From Saprospiraceae bacterium (GTDB lineage: Bacteria; Bacteroidota; Bacteroidia; Chitinophagales; Saprospiraceae): 64,000 bases of DNA. Below, piece by piece: positions 36,094 to 44,434 of the stretch. The stretch spans positions 166,338-230,337 of the forward strand of contig JAEUUP010000136.1 in NCBI GenBank assembly GCA_016787525.1. The letters run 5' to 3'. The notes under the pieces were generated by a model. It ran no database searches, was not told the origin of the DNA, and worked only from the letters and a program-made list of their open reading frames with translations. Within the stretch, counting starts at the first letter, position 1. Each line of letters begins with the position of its first letter. The position numbers and the translations under genes are program-made.

Positions 36094-36912
36094 ATGTTAC
36101 TGAATCCTTTACTTGTTGATTTAACTCTGCCCAATTTTGCCTCAGGCGATATATGGCTCAGTTTGATTACTTTAACGTTTTTAGAAATCGTTCTTGGTGT
36201 TGACAACATCATTTTCGTTTCTATTGTTGCCAACCAATTACCTCGTCAACAACAGCCCAAAGCTCGCAACTATGGTTTATTGATTGCCATGGGTTTTCGC
36301 CTTATTTTGTTGTTGGGTATTGGTTTTATTTTGTCGCTCGATGAACCCGTACTGACAATTCCTTTCCTCGAAGACCACGGTCATCCACTCGGACTGAGCT
36401 ACAAAGATATGATATTGGCTGCGGGTGGCGTTTTCTTATTGTATAAAAGTACGATGGAGATTCACCACAAACTCGAAGGCAAAGCGGAGGAGGTGAAAGC
36501 AAAAGCCTCATCGAGCATGGTTTCTGTTATTTTGCAAATATGTGTCGTCAATATCGTTTTCTCATTCGATTCTATTTTGACGGCAATGGGTATGACTCAA
36601 GAAGTGGTTGTGATGATGATTGCTGTTATCATTTCTATTCTCGTAATGATGGCGTTTGCAGGACCGATTTCAAAATTCATCAACACACACCCAACTATGC
36701 AGATGTTGGCTTTGTCGTTCTTGATTTTGATTGGTGTCATGTTGATTGCAGAAGGTTTTCACCAACATGTGTCAAAAGGCTATATCTACTTTGCCATTGC
36801 GTTCTCGTTGGGTGTCGAGGTTTTGAATATGCGTATGCGCAAGGCATCGAGTCGTACGGTACAACTCAATCCAGTGGCAAAAGCAGCTAATGAAGAACCT
36901 GAAGGTTTATAA
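36094..36912 (+). CDS. TerC family integral membrane protein
   Basis: The 272-residue protein has about seven transmembrane segments. The family signature LTFLEIVLGVDNIIFVSIVANQLP (about 29-52), with the membrane Asp in GVDN, recurs in mirror form as VNIVFSFDSILTAMGM (about 151-166). TerC proteins have been linked to tellurite resistance and to Mn2+ export that protects exported enzymes; this one fits the general family (YceF/Alx-like). The gene ends at a large hairpin (36921-37002) that carries a 10-mer copy in its loop. Confidence 0.9.
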   Translation: MLLNPLLVDLTLPNFASGDIWLSLITLTFLEIVLGVDNIIFVSIVANQLPRQQQPKARNYGLLIAMGFRLILLLGIGFILSLDEPVLTIPFLEDHGHPLGLSYKDMILAAGGVFLLYKSTMEIHHKLEGKAEEVKAKASSSMVSVILQICVVNIVFSFDSILTAMGMTQEVVVMMIAVIISILVMMAFAGPISKFINTHPTMQMLALSFLILIGVMLIAEGFHQHVSKGYIYFAIAFSLGVEVLNMRMRKASSRTVQLNPVAKAANEEPEGL

Positions 36913-36920
36913 ATAAAGCA

Positions 36921-37002
36921 CCACAAAATCGGCAGTATGAATTAGGAAAAGCGACTTTTACTGAGGGGGGGCTTTTCTTATTTCATACTGCAGATTTTGT
37001 GG
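36921..37002. terminator. Long hairpin with TACTGAGGGG in the loop
   Basis: CCACAAAATC pairs with GATTTTGTGG, then GCAGTATGAA with TTCATACTGC, then GAAAAGC with GCTTTTC. The apical loop contains the 10-mer at 36959-36968 with seven Gs. It may terminate the terC-like transcript. Confidence 0.75.
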
Positions 37003-37033
37003 TTCGTTTTTCATCATTATACTTTTAAAGACA

Positions 37034-37315
37034 ATGCTTTTTCGTCGCAACAATTTAAATATCGGTATTGGTTTGGGTATGCTTTTGCCGATAGTCGTAT
37101 TCGGTTTTTTGTCGAGTATCATCAGCATATCGGGTGTAAATATCAAGATACGAACTTTGGCATTGATAAGTATCTGTTTGAATATGCTTATCGTTCGAGG
37201 TTTTAGGAAAAATAGAGCCAATGAATCTATCAGAGGCACTGTATTGGCAACGGTCGGCATGGCTTTCGTTTGGTTTGTATGGTTTTATCAAGAAATATTT
37301 GCAGAATGGGAATGA
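37034..37315 (+). CDS. Small membrane protein with three hydrophobic segments
   Basis: The 93-residue protein has three hydrophobic stretches: LGMLLPIVVFGFLSSII, IRTLALISICLNMLIV and VLATVGMAFVWFVWFYQEIF. It starts MLFRRNNLNIG, compatible with an inner membrane protein. I recognise no characterised family. Intact membrane-protein composition, strand agreement with its neighbours and a tight position between the terC hairpin and the ATE-like gene support it. A CCCCTCAGTA copy (37319-37328) starts four bases after the stop. Confidence 0.65.
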   Translation: MLFRRNNLNIGIGLGMLLPIVVFGFLSSIISISGVNIKIRTLALISICLNMLIVRGFRKNRANESIRGTVLATVGMAFVWFVWFYQEIFAEWE

Positions 37316-37373
37316 TACCCCCTCAGTAAAATAGCCAAAATCGGTTTTCAACCTTCTCCAAAGCGACACATTC

Positions 37374-38066
37374 ATGGACGATAATTTAATACAATGGGAA
37401 GAACCTGTATCTAACCCAACAGAAATAAGAGAAGTATTTCGCACTGAAAGCATGGGCTTGTACGAATGGCAGGCCTTATTGGCAGCAGGTTGGCGGCATA
37501 ACGGGACATTTTTTTTTAGAGTCAGTCATGAATATGATGAAAAAGATCGGTTACTCAACGTCTTACCTTTGAGATACCGTCTCGAATTGCCTTTACAATT
37601 CACCAAAAGTCAGTTGAAAATTTGGCGCAAAAATCAAGACCTCAATTTTCGTTTGATGCCTTTGAATATCACTGACGAAATACACTTCCTATTTGCCCAA
37701 CACACCCAACGGTTTAAATTTAATGTGCCAGAAACTGTTTACGATTTCGTGTCACCCATACCCAATTCACCTTTCCCAACGTATCAATTTGAGGTTTATA
37801 AAAATGATAAACTCATAGCATGTACTTTTGTGGACATATTGCCCAACGTGTTGAGTAGCACCTACGCCATGTTCGACCTCGAAGAGTCTAAACGCAGTTT
37901 GGGCGTGTTTACCATGATTTTAGAGATGGCTTATGGAGCTTCGACCAAAAAACTCTATCATTATCCAGGCTATGCGCATTTGCAACCATCATACATGGAT
38001 TATAAAAAGAATTTTTTGGACGTAGAATACTACGATTGGCAAACAGGAAATTGGTTTAAACTATGA
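37374..38066 (+). CDS. Arginyl/leucyl-tRNA-protein transferase-like protein
   Basis: The 230-residue protein resembles the ATE/Bpt fold. YRLELPLQFTKSQLKIWRKNQDLNFRL matches the conserved R...F..S.SQRR....N.D region; IACTFVDILPNVLSSTYAMFDLEESKRSLGVFTMILEMAYG matches the acetyltransferase-like core; and YHYPGYAHLQPSYMDYKKNF the end block. True enzymes add Leu or Arg to protein N-termini as a degradation tag. The N-terminal Cys cluster (CGYL-type) is missing, so activity is uncertain. The stop overlaps the lpxB start by four bases, so the two genes are translationally coupled. Confidence 0.7.
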   Translation: MDDNLIQWEEPVSNPTEIREVFRTESMGLYEWQALLAAGWRHNGTFFFRVSHEYDEKDRLLNVLPLRYRLELPLQFTKSQLKIWRKNQDLNFRLMPLNITDEIHFLFAQHTQRFKFNVPETVYDFVSPIPNSPFPTYQFEVYKNDKLIACTFVDILPNVLSSTYAMFDLEESKRSLGVFTMILEMAYGASTKKLYHYPGYAHLQPSYMDYKKNFLDVEYYDWQTGNWFKL

Positions 38067-39181
38067 AATATTACATCATTGCAGGTGAGGCATCGGGCGA
38101 TTTGCATGGGTCGAATCTCATCAAAGCCTTGAAAATGAAAGACCCACAAGCTGATATACGGGCTTGGGGTGGCGATTTGATGGCGGAAGCTGGCGCAGAT
38201 ATACGAAAACACTATCGCGATTTGGCTTTCATGGGTTTTCTTGAAGTGGTCAAAAACCTACGAACCATTCTACGCAATATGTCTTTTTGCAAAGAAGACA
38301 TATTGGCTTTTCAACCCGATGTTATTATTTTTATAGACTATCCTGGCTTTAATTTACGTATCGCTAAATGGGCGAAACAGCAGAATTTCAAGACTTTTTA
38401 CTACATTTCGCCGCAAATCTGGGCATGGCATACCTCACGAGTGCATGGCATCAAAGCCACTATTGACCGTATGTTTTGCATTCTCCCTTTTGAAAAAGAT
38501 TTTTATCGCCAATTCGACTATGAGGTTGATTTTGTCGGTCATCCTTTGCTCGATGTCATCAATAATGTCCCTCAATCCGATTTGGCAACTTTCAAAGCGA
38601 AAAATGGTTTGGACGAAAGACCCATCATCGCTTTGCTACCTGGCAGTCGCCGACAGGAGATTGAGAAAATGCTCTCTATCATGCTTTCAGTACAACCACA
38701 TTTTATTGATTATCAATTTATTGTAGCTGCTGCTTCGGCTCATAGTTTACAATTTTTTGATCATTTTTTAAAACAGACTGAGGGGGTCAAAATTGTTCAA
38801 AACCAAACCTATGACTTGTTGCAACATGCAACGGCTGCTTTGGTAAAGTCAGGCACCTCGACATTAGAAACTGCCTTGTTTGGTGTGCCAGAAGTAGTGT
38901 GTTATAAAGGGTCAAAATTGTCCTTCGCGATTGCCAAACGAGTGATTAAGGTTAAGTATATCTCATTGGTCAATCTCATTGCAGACCGAGAAATCGTTAA
39001 GGAACTGATTCAAGACGATTTGAATACTAATAATTTAATTTCAGAACTCAAAAAAGCAATTGATAATCAAGAAATTATAAAAAAAGACTACGTTTTACTG
39101 AGGGGTATGTTGGGCAATCGCGGTGCGAGCGAAAAGACGGCTGAATGGATGTGGCAATACTTGAATCAAGGTCAAGAATAG
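38063..39181 (+). CDS. lpxB: Lipid-A-disaccharide synthase
   Basis: LpxB joins UDP-2,3-diacylglucosamine and lipid X to make the lipid A disaccharide. The 372-residue protein starts MKYYIIAGEASGDLHGSNL, with AWGGDLMAEAG, the block QPDVIIFIDYPGFNLRIAKWAK, FYYISPQIWAWHTSRV, ILPFEKDFY and the C-terminal LLPGSRRQEIEKML and VKSGTSTLETALFGVPEVVCYK. All are family hallmarks. It is coupled with the upstream ATE-like gene. No other lpx gene is adjacent. The 10-mer at 39096 encodes LLRGM; a near copy (38776, first base G) encodes TEG. Confidence 0.97.
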   Translation: MKYYIIAGEASGDLHGSNLIKALKMKDPQADIRAWGGDLMAEAGADIRKHYRDLAFMGFLEVVKNLRTILRNMSFCKEDILAFQPDVIIFIDYPGFNLRIAKWAKQQNFKTFYYISPQIWAWHTSRVHGIKATIDRMFCILPFEKDFYRQFDYEVDFVGHPLLDVINNVPQSDLATFKAKNGLDERPIIALLPGSRRQEIEKMLSIMLSVQPHFIDYQFIVAAASAHSLQFFDHFLKQTEGVKIVQNQTYDLLQHATAALVKSGTSTLETALFGVPEVVCYKGSKLSFAIAKRVIKVKYISLVNLIADREIVKELIQDDLNTNNLISELKKAIDNQEIIKKDYVLLRGMLGNRGASEKTAEWMWQYLNQGQE

Positions 39182-39223
39182 GTTTTAATGTCGTTAATAG
39201 CAGTAAAATTTCAAAATCCTTCG

Positions 39224-39231
39224 TACCTTTG
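39224..39231 (+). promoter_or_regulatory. -7 promoter element for rfbB
   Basis: TACCTTTG followed by CGCG, 41 bases before the rfbB start codon, a typical Bacteroidota layout. Confidence 0.65.
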
Positions 39232-39271
39232 CGCGCCTAAAGGCAATTTTTAAATTAAAAAATAAAGTTAC

Positions 39272-40324
39272 ATGAAATTTGAGAGAACAATTTTAATCAC
39301 AGGTGGGGCTGGTTTCATCGGTTCACATGTTGTGCGCCTTTTTGTAAACAAATATCCTAACTACCGCATCGTCAATCTCGATGCTTTGACTTATGCAGGC
39401 AATCTTGAGAATCTACGCGATGTCGAAGATGCGGCTAACTATACTTTTGAACGAGGAGACATCACAGATGATGGCTTTATCAATAACTTATTCGAACAAT
39501 ATCAGTTCAACGGGGTCATTCATTTAGCTGCTGAAAGCCACGTTGACCGCAGCATCAGCGACCCTATGTCATTTATCAAAACCAACATAGTTGGAACGGT
39601 CAATTTGTTGAATGCAGCTCGTCAGACTTGGAAAAATACTGAAGGGGGGCGTTTTCATCATGTTTCGACGGATGAAGTTTATGGTTCATTGGGCGATGAA
39701 GGTTTTTTTACAGAAACCACGCCTTACGATCCACGTTCGCCTTACTCTGCATCGAAAGCCAGCAGTGACCATTTGGTAAATGCCTACTATCATACGTACA
39801 ATTTACCAATTGTCATTTCTAATTGCTCTAATAATTACGGTCCTAATCACTTTCCTGAAAAATTGATTCCACTCATTATCAATAATATATTGAAAAACAA
39901 GGCTTTACCTATTTATGGTGATGGCAAGTACACACGCGATTGGTTGTGGGTGAAAGACCATGCTTCGGCTATTGACACCATTTTTCACAATGGACGTGTG
40001 GGTGAATCCTATAATATCGGTGGCAACAACGAATGGAAAAATATTGACCTCGTGCATAAATTGTGTGACATCATGGATGAAAAACTTGAGAGACCACAAG
40101 GCACTGCCCGCGAACTCATCACTTTCGTCAAAGACCGCCCAGGACATGACCGTCGTTATGCGATTGATGCCTCAAAATTGATGAATGAACTTGGTTGGAC
40201 CCCCTCAGTAAAATTTGAGGAAGGTTTCCGTGAAACAGTGGATTGGTATTTGGCCAACAAAACTTGGGTTGATAATGTGACTTCGGGCGCATATCAACAA
40301 TATTATGAAAATCAGTATGCTTGA
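39272..40324 (+). CDS. rfbB: dTDP-glucose 4,6-dehydratase
   Basis: The 350-residue short-chain dehydrogenase-type enzyme converts dTDP-glucose to dTDP-4-keto-6-deoxyglucose in rhamnose and related sugar synthesis. It has the NAD-binding GGAGFIGSH (11-19), the catalytic TDE (133-135) in HHVSTDEVYGSL, YSASK (Y158, K162), and NCSNNYGPNHFPEKLIPL. The name rmlB is equally valid. It precedes the polysaccharide export gene by 105 bases, consistent with a surface polysaccharide role. The 10-mer at 40201 encodes TPSVK where homologues have PKV, i.e. no length change. Confidence 0.96.
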   Translation: MKFERTILITGGAGFIGSHVVRLFVNKYPNYRIVNLDALTYAGNLENLRDVEDAANYTFERGDITDDGFINNLFEQYQFNGVIHLAAESHVDRSISDPMSFIKTNIVGTVNLLNAARQTWKNTEGGRFHHVSTDEVYGSLGDEGFFTETTPYDPRSPYSASKASSDHLVNAYYHTYNLPIVISNCSNNYGPNHFPEKLIPLIINNILKNKALPIYGDGKYTRDWLWVKDHASAIDTIFHNGRVGESYNIGGNNEWKNIDLVHKLCDIMDEKLERPQGTARELITFVKDRPGHDRRYAIDASKLMNELGWTPSVKFEEGFRETVDWYLANKTWVDNVTSGAYQQYYENQYA

Positions 40325-40429
40325 TAATATTTAGACATTCAAACAAAGGCGATAAGACGACACTGAATGGACTCTTATCGTCTTTGTACTTAGTGTCCTC
40401 ACTTAATTTTCTTTATCAGTTATCTTACA

Positions 40430-43318
40430 ATGAAAAAAATTCTTCCCTTATTTTTTTGTTTTTTCTTTTTTACTCAATGGTTATCTGCTCAACAAGTGCC
40501 AGTTGGTGTTGACACAACAGTTATTAATTCTGAATTAAGAAAACGAGGTTTAAGCGAAGAAGAAGTGCGCAAACGGCTTGAAGAAAAAGGCATTGACTTA
40601 GAGAACATTCGTCCTCAAGACTTGCCGCGTGTGCAAAAACAAATAGAAGAAGTGATTGCCGAATTGGAGCAAGAAAAAGCCCAGTTAGACGCTAATCAAA
40701 GTGGAGACGAAGAAACTGAACCTAAAAAAGTGACTCAAAAAGATCGTAAAGTCTTAGATATTGACGAATCTGAAGATACGATTGCGAGTACGAAGGTTGT
40801 AAAACCGATAAAGCCCAAGAAAAAAACAAAAGAAGAAATCGCTGAAGAAGAACGTTTGTTAAAGAAAAAAGCTCTTGAAGATGCCAAAGCGGCAGTTCGT
40901 GACAGTATCAGGCGTTCCAATGGTATTACAATTGAAGAAGCATTTGGTGAAAATACCCTCAAAAAAGCGAGCAATGATACAATTATACCTGTTTTAGTTT
41001 ACGGGCAACAGATTTTCAGAGATGGAAAATTGAGTTATATCAAAGACAAAGATTTTAAAGCTTCCGAATCCTACGTTTTAGCAAGTGGCGACAAAGTAAC
41101 CATCAGTATTTCAGGATTAGTTTACTACAATCAAACTTTTACAATCAATACTGAGGGGTTCATTCAGCCCGACAGGATGCCACGCGTTTTTTTGAAAGGA
41201 CTCACATTGAGCCAAGCGAGACGCAATTTGCAAGCCAATTATATCCGTTTTTACCGTTTTACACCAGAGGATTTTCTTGTATCAGTCAATGCTTCGCGCA
41301 TTGTTGTTGTAAATATTGTCGGCGAGGTCTTCAAGCCAGGCAGTTTCACGCTTTCAGCAGGCAATTCGGCATTCAATGCTTTAGTTGCCGCAGGTGGTCC
41401 GACAAATATCGGTAGTGTTCGGAACATCCGTCTGATACGTGCAGGATCAAACGAAAAGAAACGTTTAGATGTTTATGAATTTTTGTTAGACCCCTCAGTA
41501 GCACGCGATTTTTCATTGTTTGAAAACGACTATATCAGCGTTCCAGTAGCAGAACGTGTTGTAACGATTGCTGGGGCTGTGAAGCGACCATTTAAATATG
41601 AACTCATCAATGGTGAAAATTTGATGAAAGCTTTGACTTATGCAGGTGGTTTGGCTGAAAACGCGTATCAAACAACTTTGCAAGTTAAACGATTTGTCAA
41701 TGACCGCGAAAAAATCATTGATGTCAAATATAAGGATTTAAAAACAAGCGGCGGTGATTTTGAACTCCTCAATGGCGACTCAGTAGTTGTAAAATCAATA
41801 CCAACCATTTTTGAAAACTATGCAAACGTCATAGGTGCAGTGGATTTGCCTGGTAAATACGAAATTACTGAGGGGATGACCATCAAAGATGTGCTGCTAA
41901 AAGCTGTCTTGAAAAAAGAAGCTCGTACGGATGTTGCCTATTTACAACGCACCAATGCTGATCAAACGCTGCAATTAAAACTCATCAATATTGATGAAGT
42001 TCTAAAAAACTCGAATGCTGTAACAAACCTGATACTACAACCCAAAGACCGTCTTTTGATTTATAATAAAGAAAGTTTTGTGACCAAAGATTCTGTTTTT
42101 GTAACAGGAGCTGTGAAAACGCCTTTGCGTTTTCCGTTCGACCCATCCAAATCTATTCGCATCACCGATATGGTGAACTTGGCAGGAGGATTGAAACCAG
42201 AGGCAACGGATTTTGCCTACATTGTTAGACGTGACCCGAATAATGCCAAACTCGTTGAATATAAACGAGTTGAGTTAAAAAAAGCGCAAGACAATCCGAA
42301 CTCAGATTTCAATATTTATTTGCAAGCCAACGATGAATTGCGCATTCAATCACGTGTTACTTATGTTGACGAAGCCTATGTTCGTATATCTGGTGCTATT
42401 CGTATCCCTGGCGAATACAAATGGGACGAAACTCTGACGCTGCGGGATGTGTTGACGCTTTCTGGTGGTTTAAAAATAGAGGCAGCTGCTAATCGTGTAG
42501 ATATTTCGCGTGTACAACTCAGTGGTAATGAAGAAGTTAGAACGGTTGTTGCAACAGTTGAGGTGGATAAAAACTTGAATTTTGCAAACGAGACAGCGGG
42601 GAACTTTCCGTTGCAACCTTATGACCAAATTGTGGTGCGCAGCATTCCAGAGTTTGGTTTTCAAAAAATGATAAACATCACAGGTGAGGTCAAATATCCA
42701 GGTCAATATGCCTTAATTGACAAAAATGAGCGAGTGATAAGTATTCTTCAACGTGCAGGTGGGCTTTCGCCAGAGGCTTTTCCATCAGGTGCAACTTTGT
42801 TTAGGTCGCAAGACAATATCGGTTATGTCATTTTCAAATTGGAAGATGCCATAAAAAATCAAAACTCTAACCACAATATCATTTTGAAAGAGGGTGATAT
42901 TATTGATATTCCTAAAAACAAAGATATTGTAACCATTCGTGGTGCAACACAAATGGTGGACTTGTATCCTGATAAAATTTTGGCATCTGGTAAAATCAAT
43001 GTTGCATTTCAAGGCAATAACTCCGCTTGGTACTATGTGGACAAATATGCGGCTGGTGTCGGTAAAGAAGGACGCAAACGTTTGATTTCAGTAGAGCATC
43101 CGAATGGACAAATCCAAAGAACTAAAGACTTTTTGTTGTTCAAAGTATATCCCAAGGTTCAAAAAGGGAGTATTATTTCTGTCGGTTATGCCGAAAAGAA
43201 AAAAGAAGTGAAAAAAGGCGAGCGTAAGGAAGTAGATTGGGGCAAAGTTTTGGCAGATTCTATTGCTCAAGCAACAGCACTGCTGTCTTTTATTTTATTA
43301 ATTCAACGATTGAACTAA
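40430..43318 (+). CDS. Polysaccharide export protein with six SLBB domains
   Basis: The 962-residue protein has a signal peptide (MKKILPLFFCFFFFTQWLSAQ) and a charged helical region (about 35-160) with acidic-basic heptads. A Poly_export-type domain (about 210-275; YVLASGDKVTISISG...GFIQPDRMPRVFLKGLTLSQAR) is followed by about six SLBB repeats (around 290, 378, 465, 560, 650 and 748; each with GxVxxPGxYxL...TLxDVLxLAGG). A hydrophobic segment lies near the C-terminus (SIAQATALLSFILLIQRL). It is the Wza-like outer membrane or periplasmic channel for exopolysaccharide, but larger than Wza. The 10-mers at 41149, 41491 and 41866 encode TEG, PSV and TEG. Confidence 0.88.
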   Translation: MKKILPLFFCFFFFTQWLSAQQVPVGVDTTVINSELRKRGLSEEEVRKRLEEKGIDLENIRPQDLPRVQKQIEEVIAELEQEKAQLDANQSGDEETEPKKVTQKDRKVLDIDESEDTIASTKVVKPIKPKKKTKEEIAEEERLLKKKALEDAKAAVRDSIRRSNGITIEEAFGENTLKKASNDTIIPVLVYGQQIFRDGKLSYIKDKDFKASESYVLASGDKVTISISGLVYYNQTFTINTEGFIQPDRMPRVFLKGLTLSQARRNLQANYIRFYRFTPEDFLVSVNASRIVVVNIVGEVFKPGSFTLSAGNSAFNALVAAGGPTNIGSVRNIRLIRAGSNEKKRLDVYEFLLDPSVARDFSLFENDYISVPVAERVVTIAGAVKRPFKYELINGENLMKALTYAGGLAENAYQTTLQVKRFVNDREKIIDVKYKDLKTSGGDFELLNGDSVVVKSIPTIFENYANVIGAVDLPGKYEITEGMTIKDVLLKAVLKKEARTDVAYLQRTNADQTLQLKLINIDEVLKNSNAVTNLILQPKDRLLIYNKESFVTKDSVFVTGAVKTPLRFPFDPSKSIRITDMVNLAGGLKPEATDFAYIVRRDPNNAKLVEYKRVELKKAQDNPNSDFNIYLQANDELRIQSRVTYVDEAYVRISGAIRIPGEYKWDETLTLRDVLTLSGGLKIEAAANRVDISRVQLSGNEEVRTVVATVEVDKNLNFANETAGNFPLQPYDQIVVRSIPEFGFQKMINITGEVKYPGQYALIDKNERVISILQRAGGLSPEAFPSGATLFRSQDNIGYVIFKLEDAIKNQNSNHNIILKEGDIIDIPKNKDIVTIRGATQMVDLYPDKILASGKINVAFQGNNSAWYYVDKYAAGVGKEGRKRLISVEHPNGQIQRTKDFLLFKVYPKVQKGSIISVGYAEKKKEVKKGERKEVDWGKVLADSIAQATALLSFILLIQRLN

Positions 43319-43341
43319 ATTTTTGCTGATTGTAGTAACAA

Positions 43342-43351
43342 TACTGAGGGG
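43342..43351 (+). repeat. TACTGAGGGG copy in the gap before the 30-residue ORF
   Basis: The 201 bases between the SLBB gene and the small ORF hold this copy and a promoter-like TTG/TATCTTTA run near 43455-43466 (last base differs from TAnnTTTG). Confidence 0.65.
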
Positions 43352-43519
43352 TATAATTTGACTTTTATGAAATGTATGCGTCTAAATGTTGAGTTGTTTC
43401 AAAAAAAATTAGAAAAATTATTACTTTAATAATTATAAACATGCAGCTCAGTTTTTGTATCTTTACATATAAACAGTATACGTGTTTTTGAACCCGTTCA
43501 CCTATTAAAACAAACAGAA

Positions 43520-43612
43520 ATGATTATTTTGTACGTCACTGCTATTGCTTTTGTTGTTGGAACTGTGTATAGTATAGCCAGCTCTTATCCGAAAAAACGC
43601 AGATTCTATTAG
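43520..43612 (+). CDS. Candidate 30-residue single-pass membrane peptide
   Basis: The ORF begins ATGATTATTTTG and encodes MIILYVTAIAFVVGTVYSIA followed by SSYPKKRRFY. The first 20 residues form one hydrophobic helix with a small-xxx-small pattern; the tail is basic. An A-rich leader precedes it (AAACAAACAGAA) and a clear terminator follows 20 bases after the stop (43633-43670). It is flanked by promoter-like and terminator elements of its own, so it may be a real small protein. I recognise no family. It could also be chance coding within a short RNA. Confidence 0.5.
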   Translation: MIILYVTAIAFVVGTVYSIASSYPKKRRFY

Positions 43613-43632
43613 AACCCATTGTCATTAACACG

Positions 43633-43670
43633 AATAGCTCTGAAACAACTTGATGTTTTCAGAGCTATTT
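43633..43670 (+). terminator. Terminator after the 30-residue ORF
   Basis: AATAGCTCTGAAA pairs with TTTCAGAGCTATT and is followed by TCTTTT. Confidence 0.85.
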
Positions 43671-43730
43671 CTTTTAGTGGGACTATGAACCATATCTTTT
43701 TTTGACTGTTTTAGAATCGTACTAATTGCC

Positions 43731-43738
43731 TATCTTTG
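43731..43738 (+). promoter_or_regulatory. -7 promoter element for ribA
   Basis: TATCTTTG ends 19 bases before the ribA start codon, which implies a very short leader. A TTTG at 43701-43704 may be the -33 box, although the 26-base gap is longer than usual. Confidence 0.6.
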
Positions 43739-43757
43739 TGCAAGAATTAATAATTTT

Positions 43758-44360
43758 ATGAGTAAAAATCCTTTAAAAAAACAAGCGGAAGCCATTATTC
43801 CGACTAATTGGGGAAACTTCAATCTAATTGCCTTTGCTCGCCATCCTGACGATAAAATTCCACATTTGGCTATAGTTCATGAAAGCTTTAATGCCCAACG
43901 AGAGCCGACCGTCGTGCGTATCCATTCAGAATGTATGACAGGTGACGTTTTTCATTCGCACCGTTGTGACTGTGGCGAACAGCTGGATTATGCAATGCGG
44001 TTGGCAGCTGAAAAGGGCGGAGTAGTGGTTTATTTGCGCCAAGAAGGGCGTGGTATTGGTTTGATTAACAAGCTGAAAGCTTACAATTTGCAAGACAAAG
44101 GTTTCAATACATTAGAAGCCAATTTGCATTTGGGTTTTGGTGCAGATGAACGTCACTATGAGGATGCGATAAAAATTTTGCAAGATTTAGGTATTCAAAA
44201 AGTTGCCTTGATGACAAATAATCCATTGAAAGTCAATTATTTAGAGAAAGCAGGTATTCAAGTCGTCGAACGTGTACCTGTTCTGATTGCGCCCAAAGAA
44301 GAAAATGTTTTTTACTTGAAAACAAAACAGACAGAGATGGGACATTTACTCAATTTATAA
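43758..44360 (+). CDS. ribA: GTP cyclohydrolase II (riboflavin synthesis)
   Basis: RibA opens GTP to make the first riboflavin pathway intermediate with release of formate. The 200-residue protein has the zinc-binding block [21 protein letters not shown] (C59, C70, C72), the GTP-binding [10 protein letters not shown] (93-102), the DxxF-like turn before [12 protein letters not shown] and [17 protein letters not shown] near the end. No ribB domain is fused. It has its own promoter and a very strong terminator, so it is probably monocistronic. Confidence 0.96.
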   Translation: MSKNPLKKQAEAIIPTNWGNFNLIAFARHPDDKIPHLAIVHESFNAQREPTVVRIHSECMTGDVFHSHRCDCGEQLDYAMRLAAEKGGVVVYLRQEGRGIGLINKLKAYNLQDKGFNTLEANLHLGFGADERHYEDAIKILQDLGIQKVALMTNNPLKVNYLEKAGIQVVERVPVLIAPKEENVFYLKTKQTEMGHLLNL

Positions 44361-44369
44361 TACTTGTAA

Positions 44370-44430
44370 TTCATTGGCACAAGAAATCCCTATTTTCACA
44401 TCGAAAATAGGGATTTCTTGTGCCAATGAA
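44370..44430. terminator. Very long perfect hairpin between ribA and gldG
   Basis: A 28-bp stem with no mismatch (44370-44397 against 44403-44430) around a five-base loop, between convergent genes. It starts TTCATTGGCACAAG. It is longer than a normal terminator stem. Confidence 0.85.
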
Positions 44431-44434
44431 TCAA

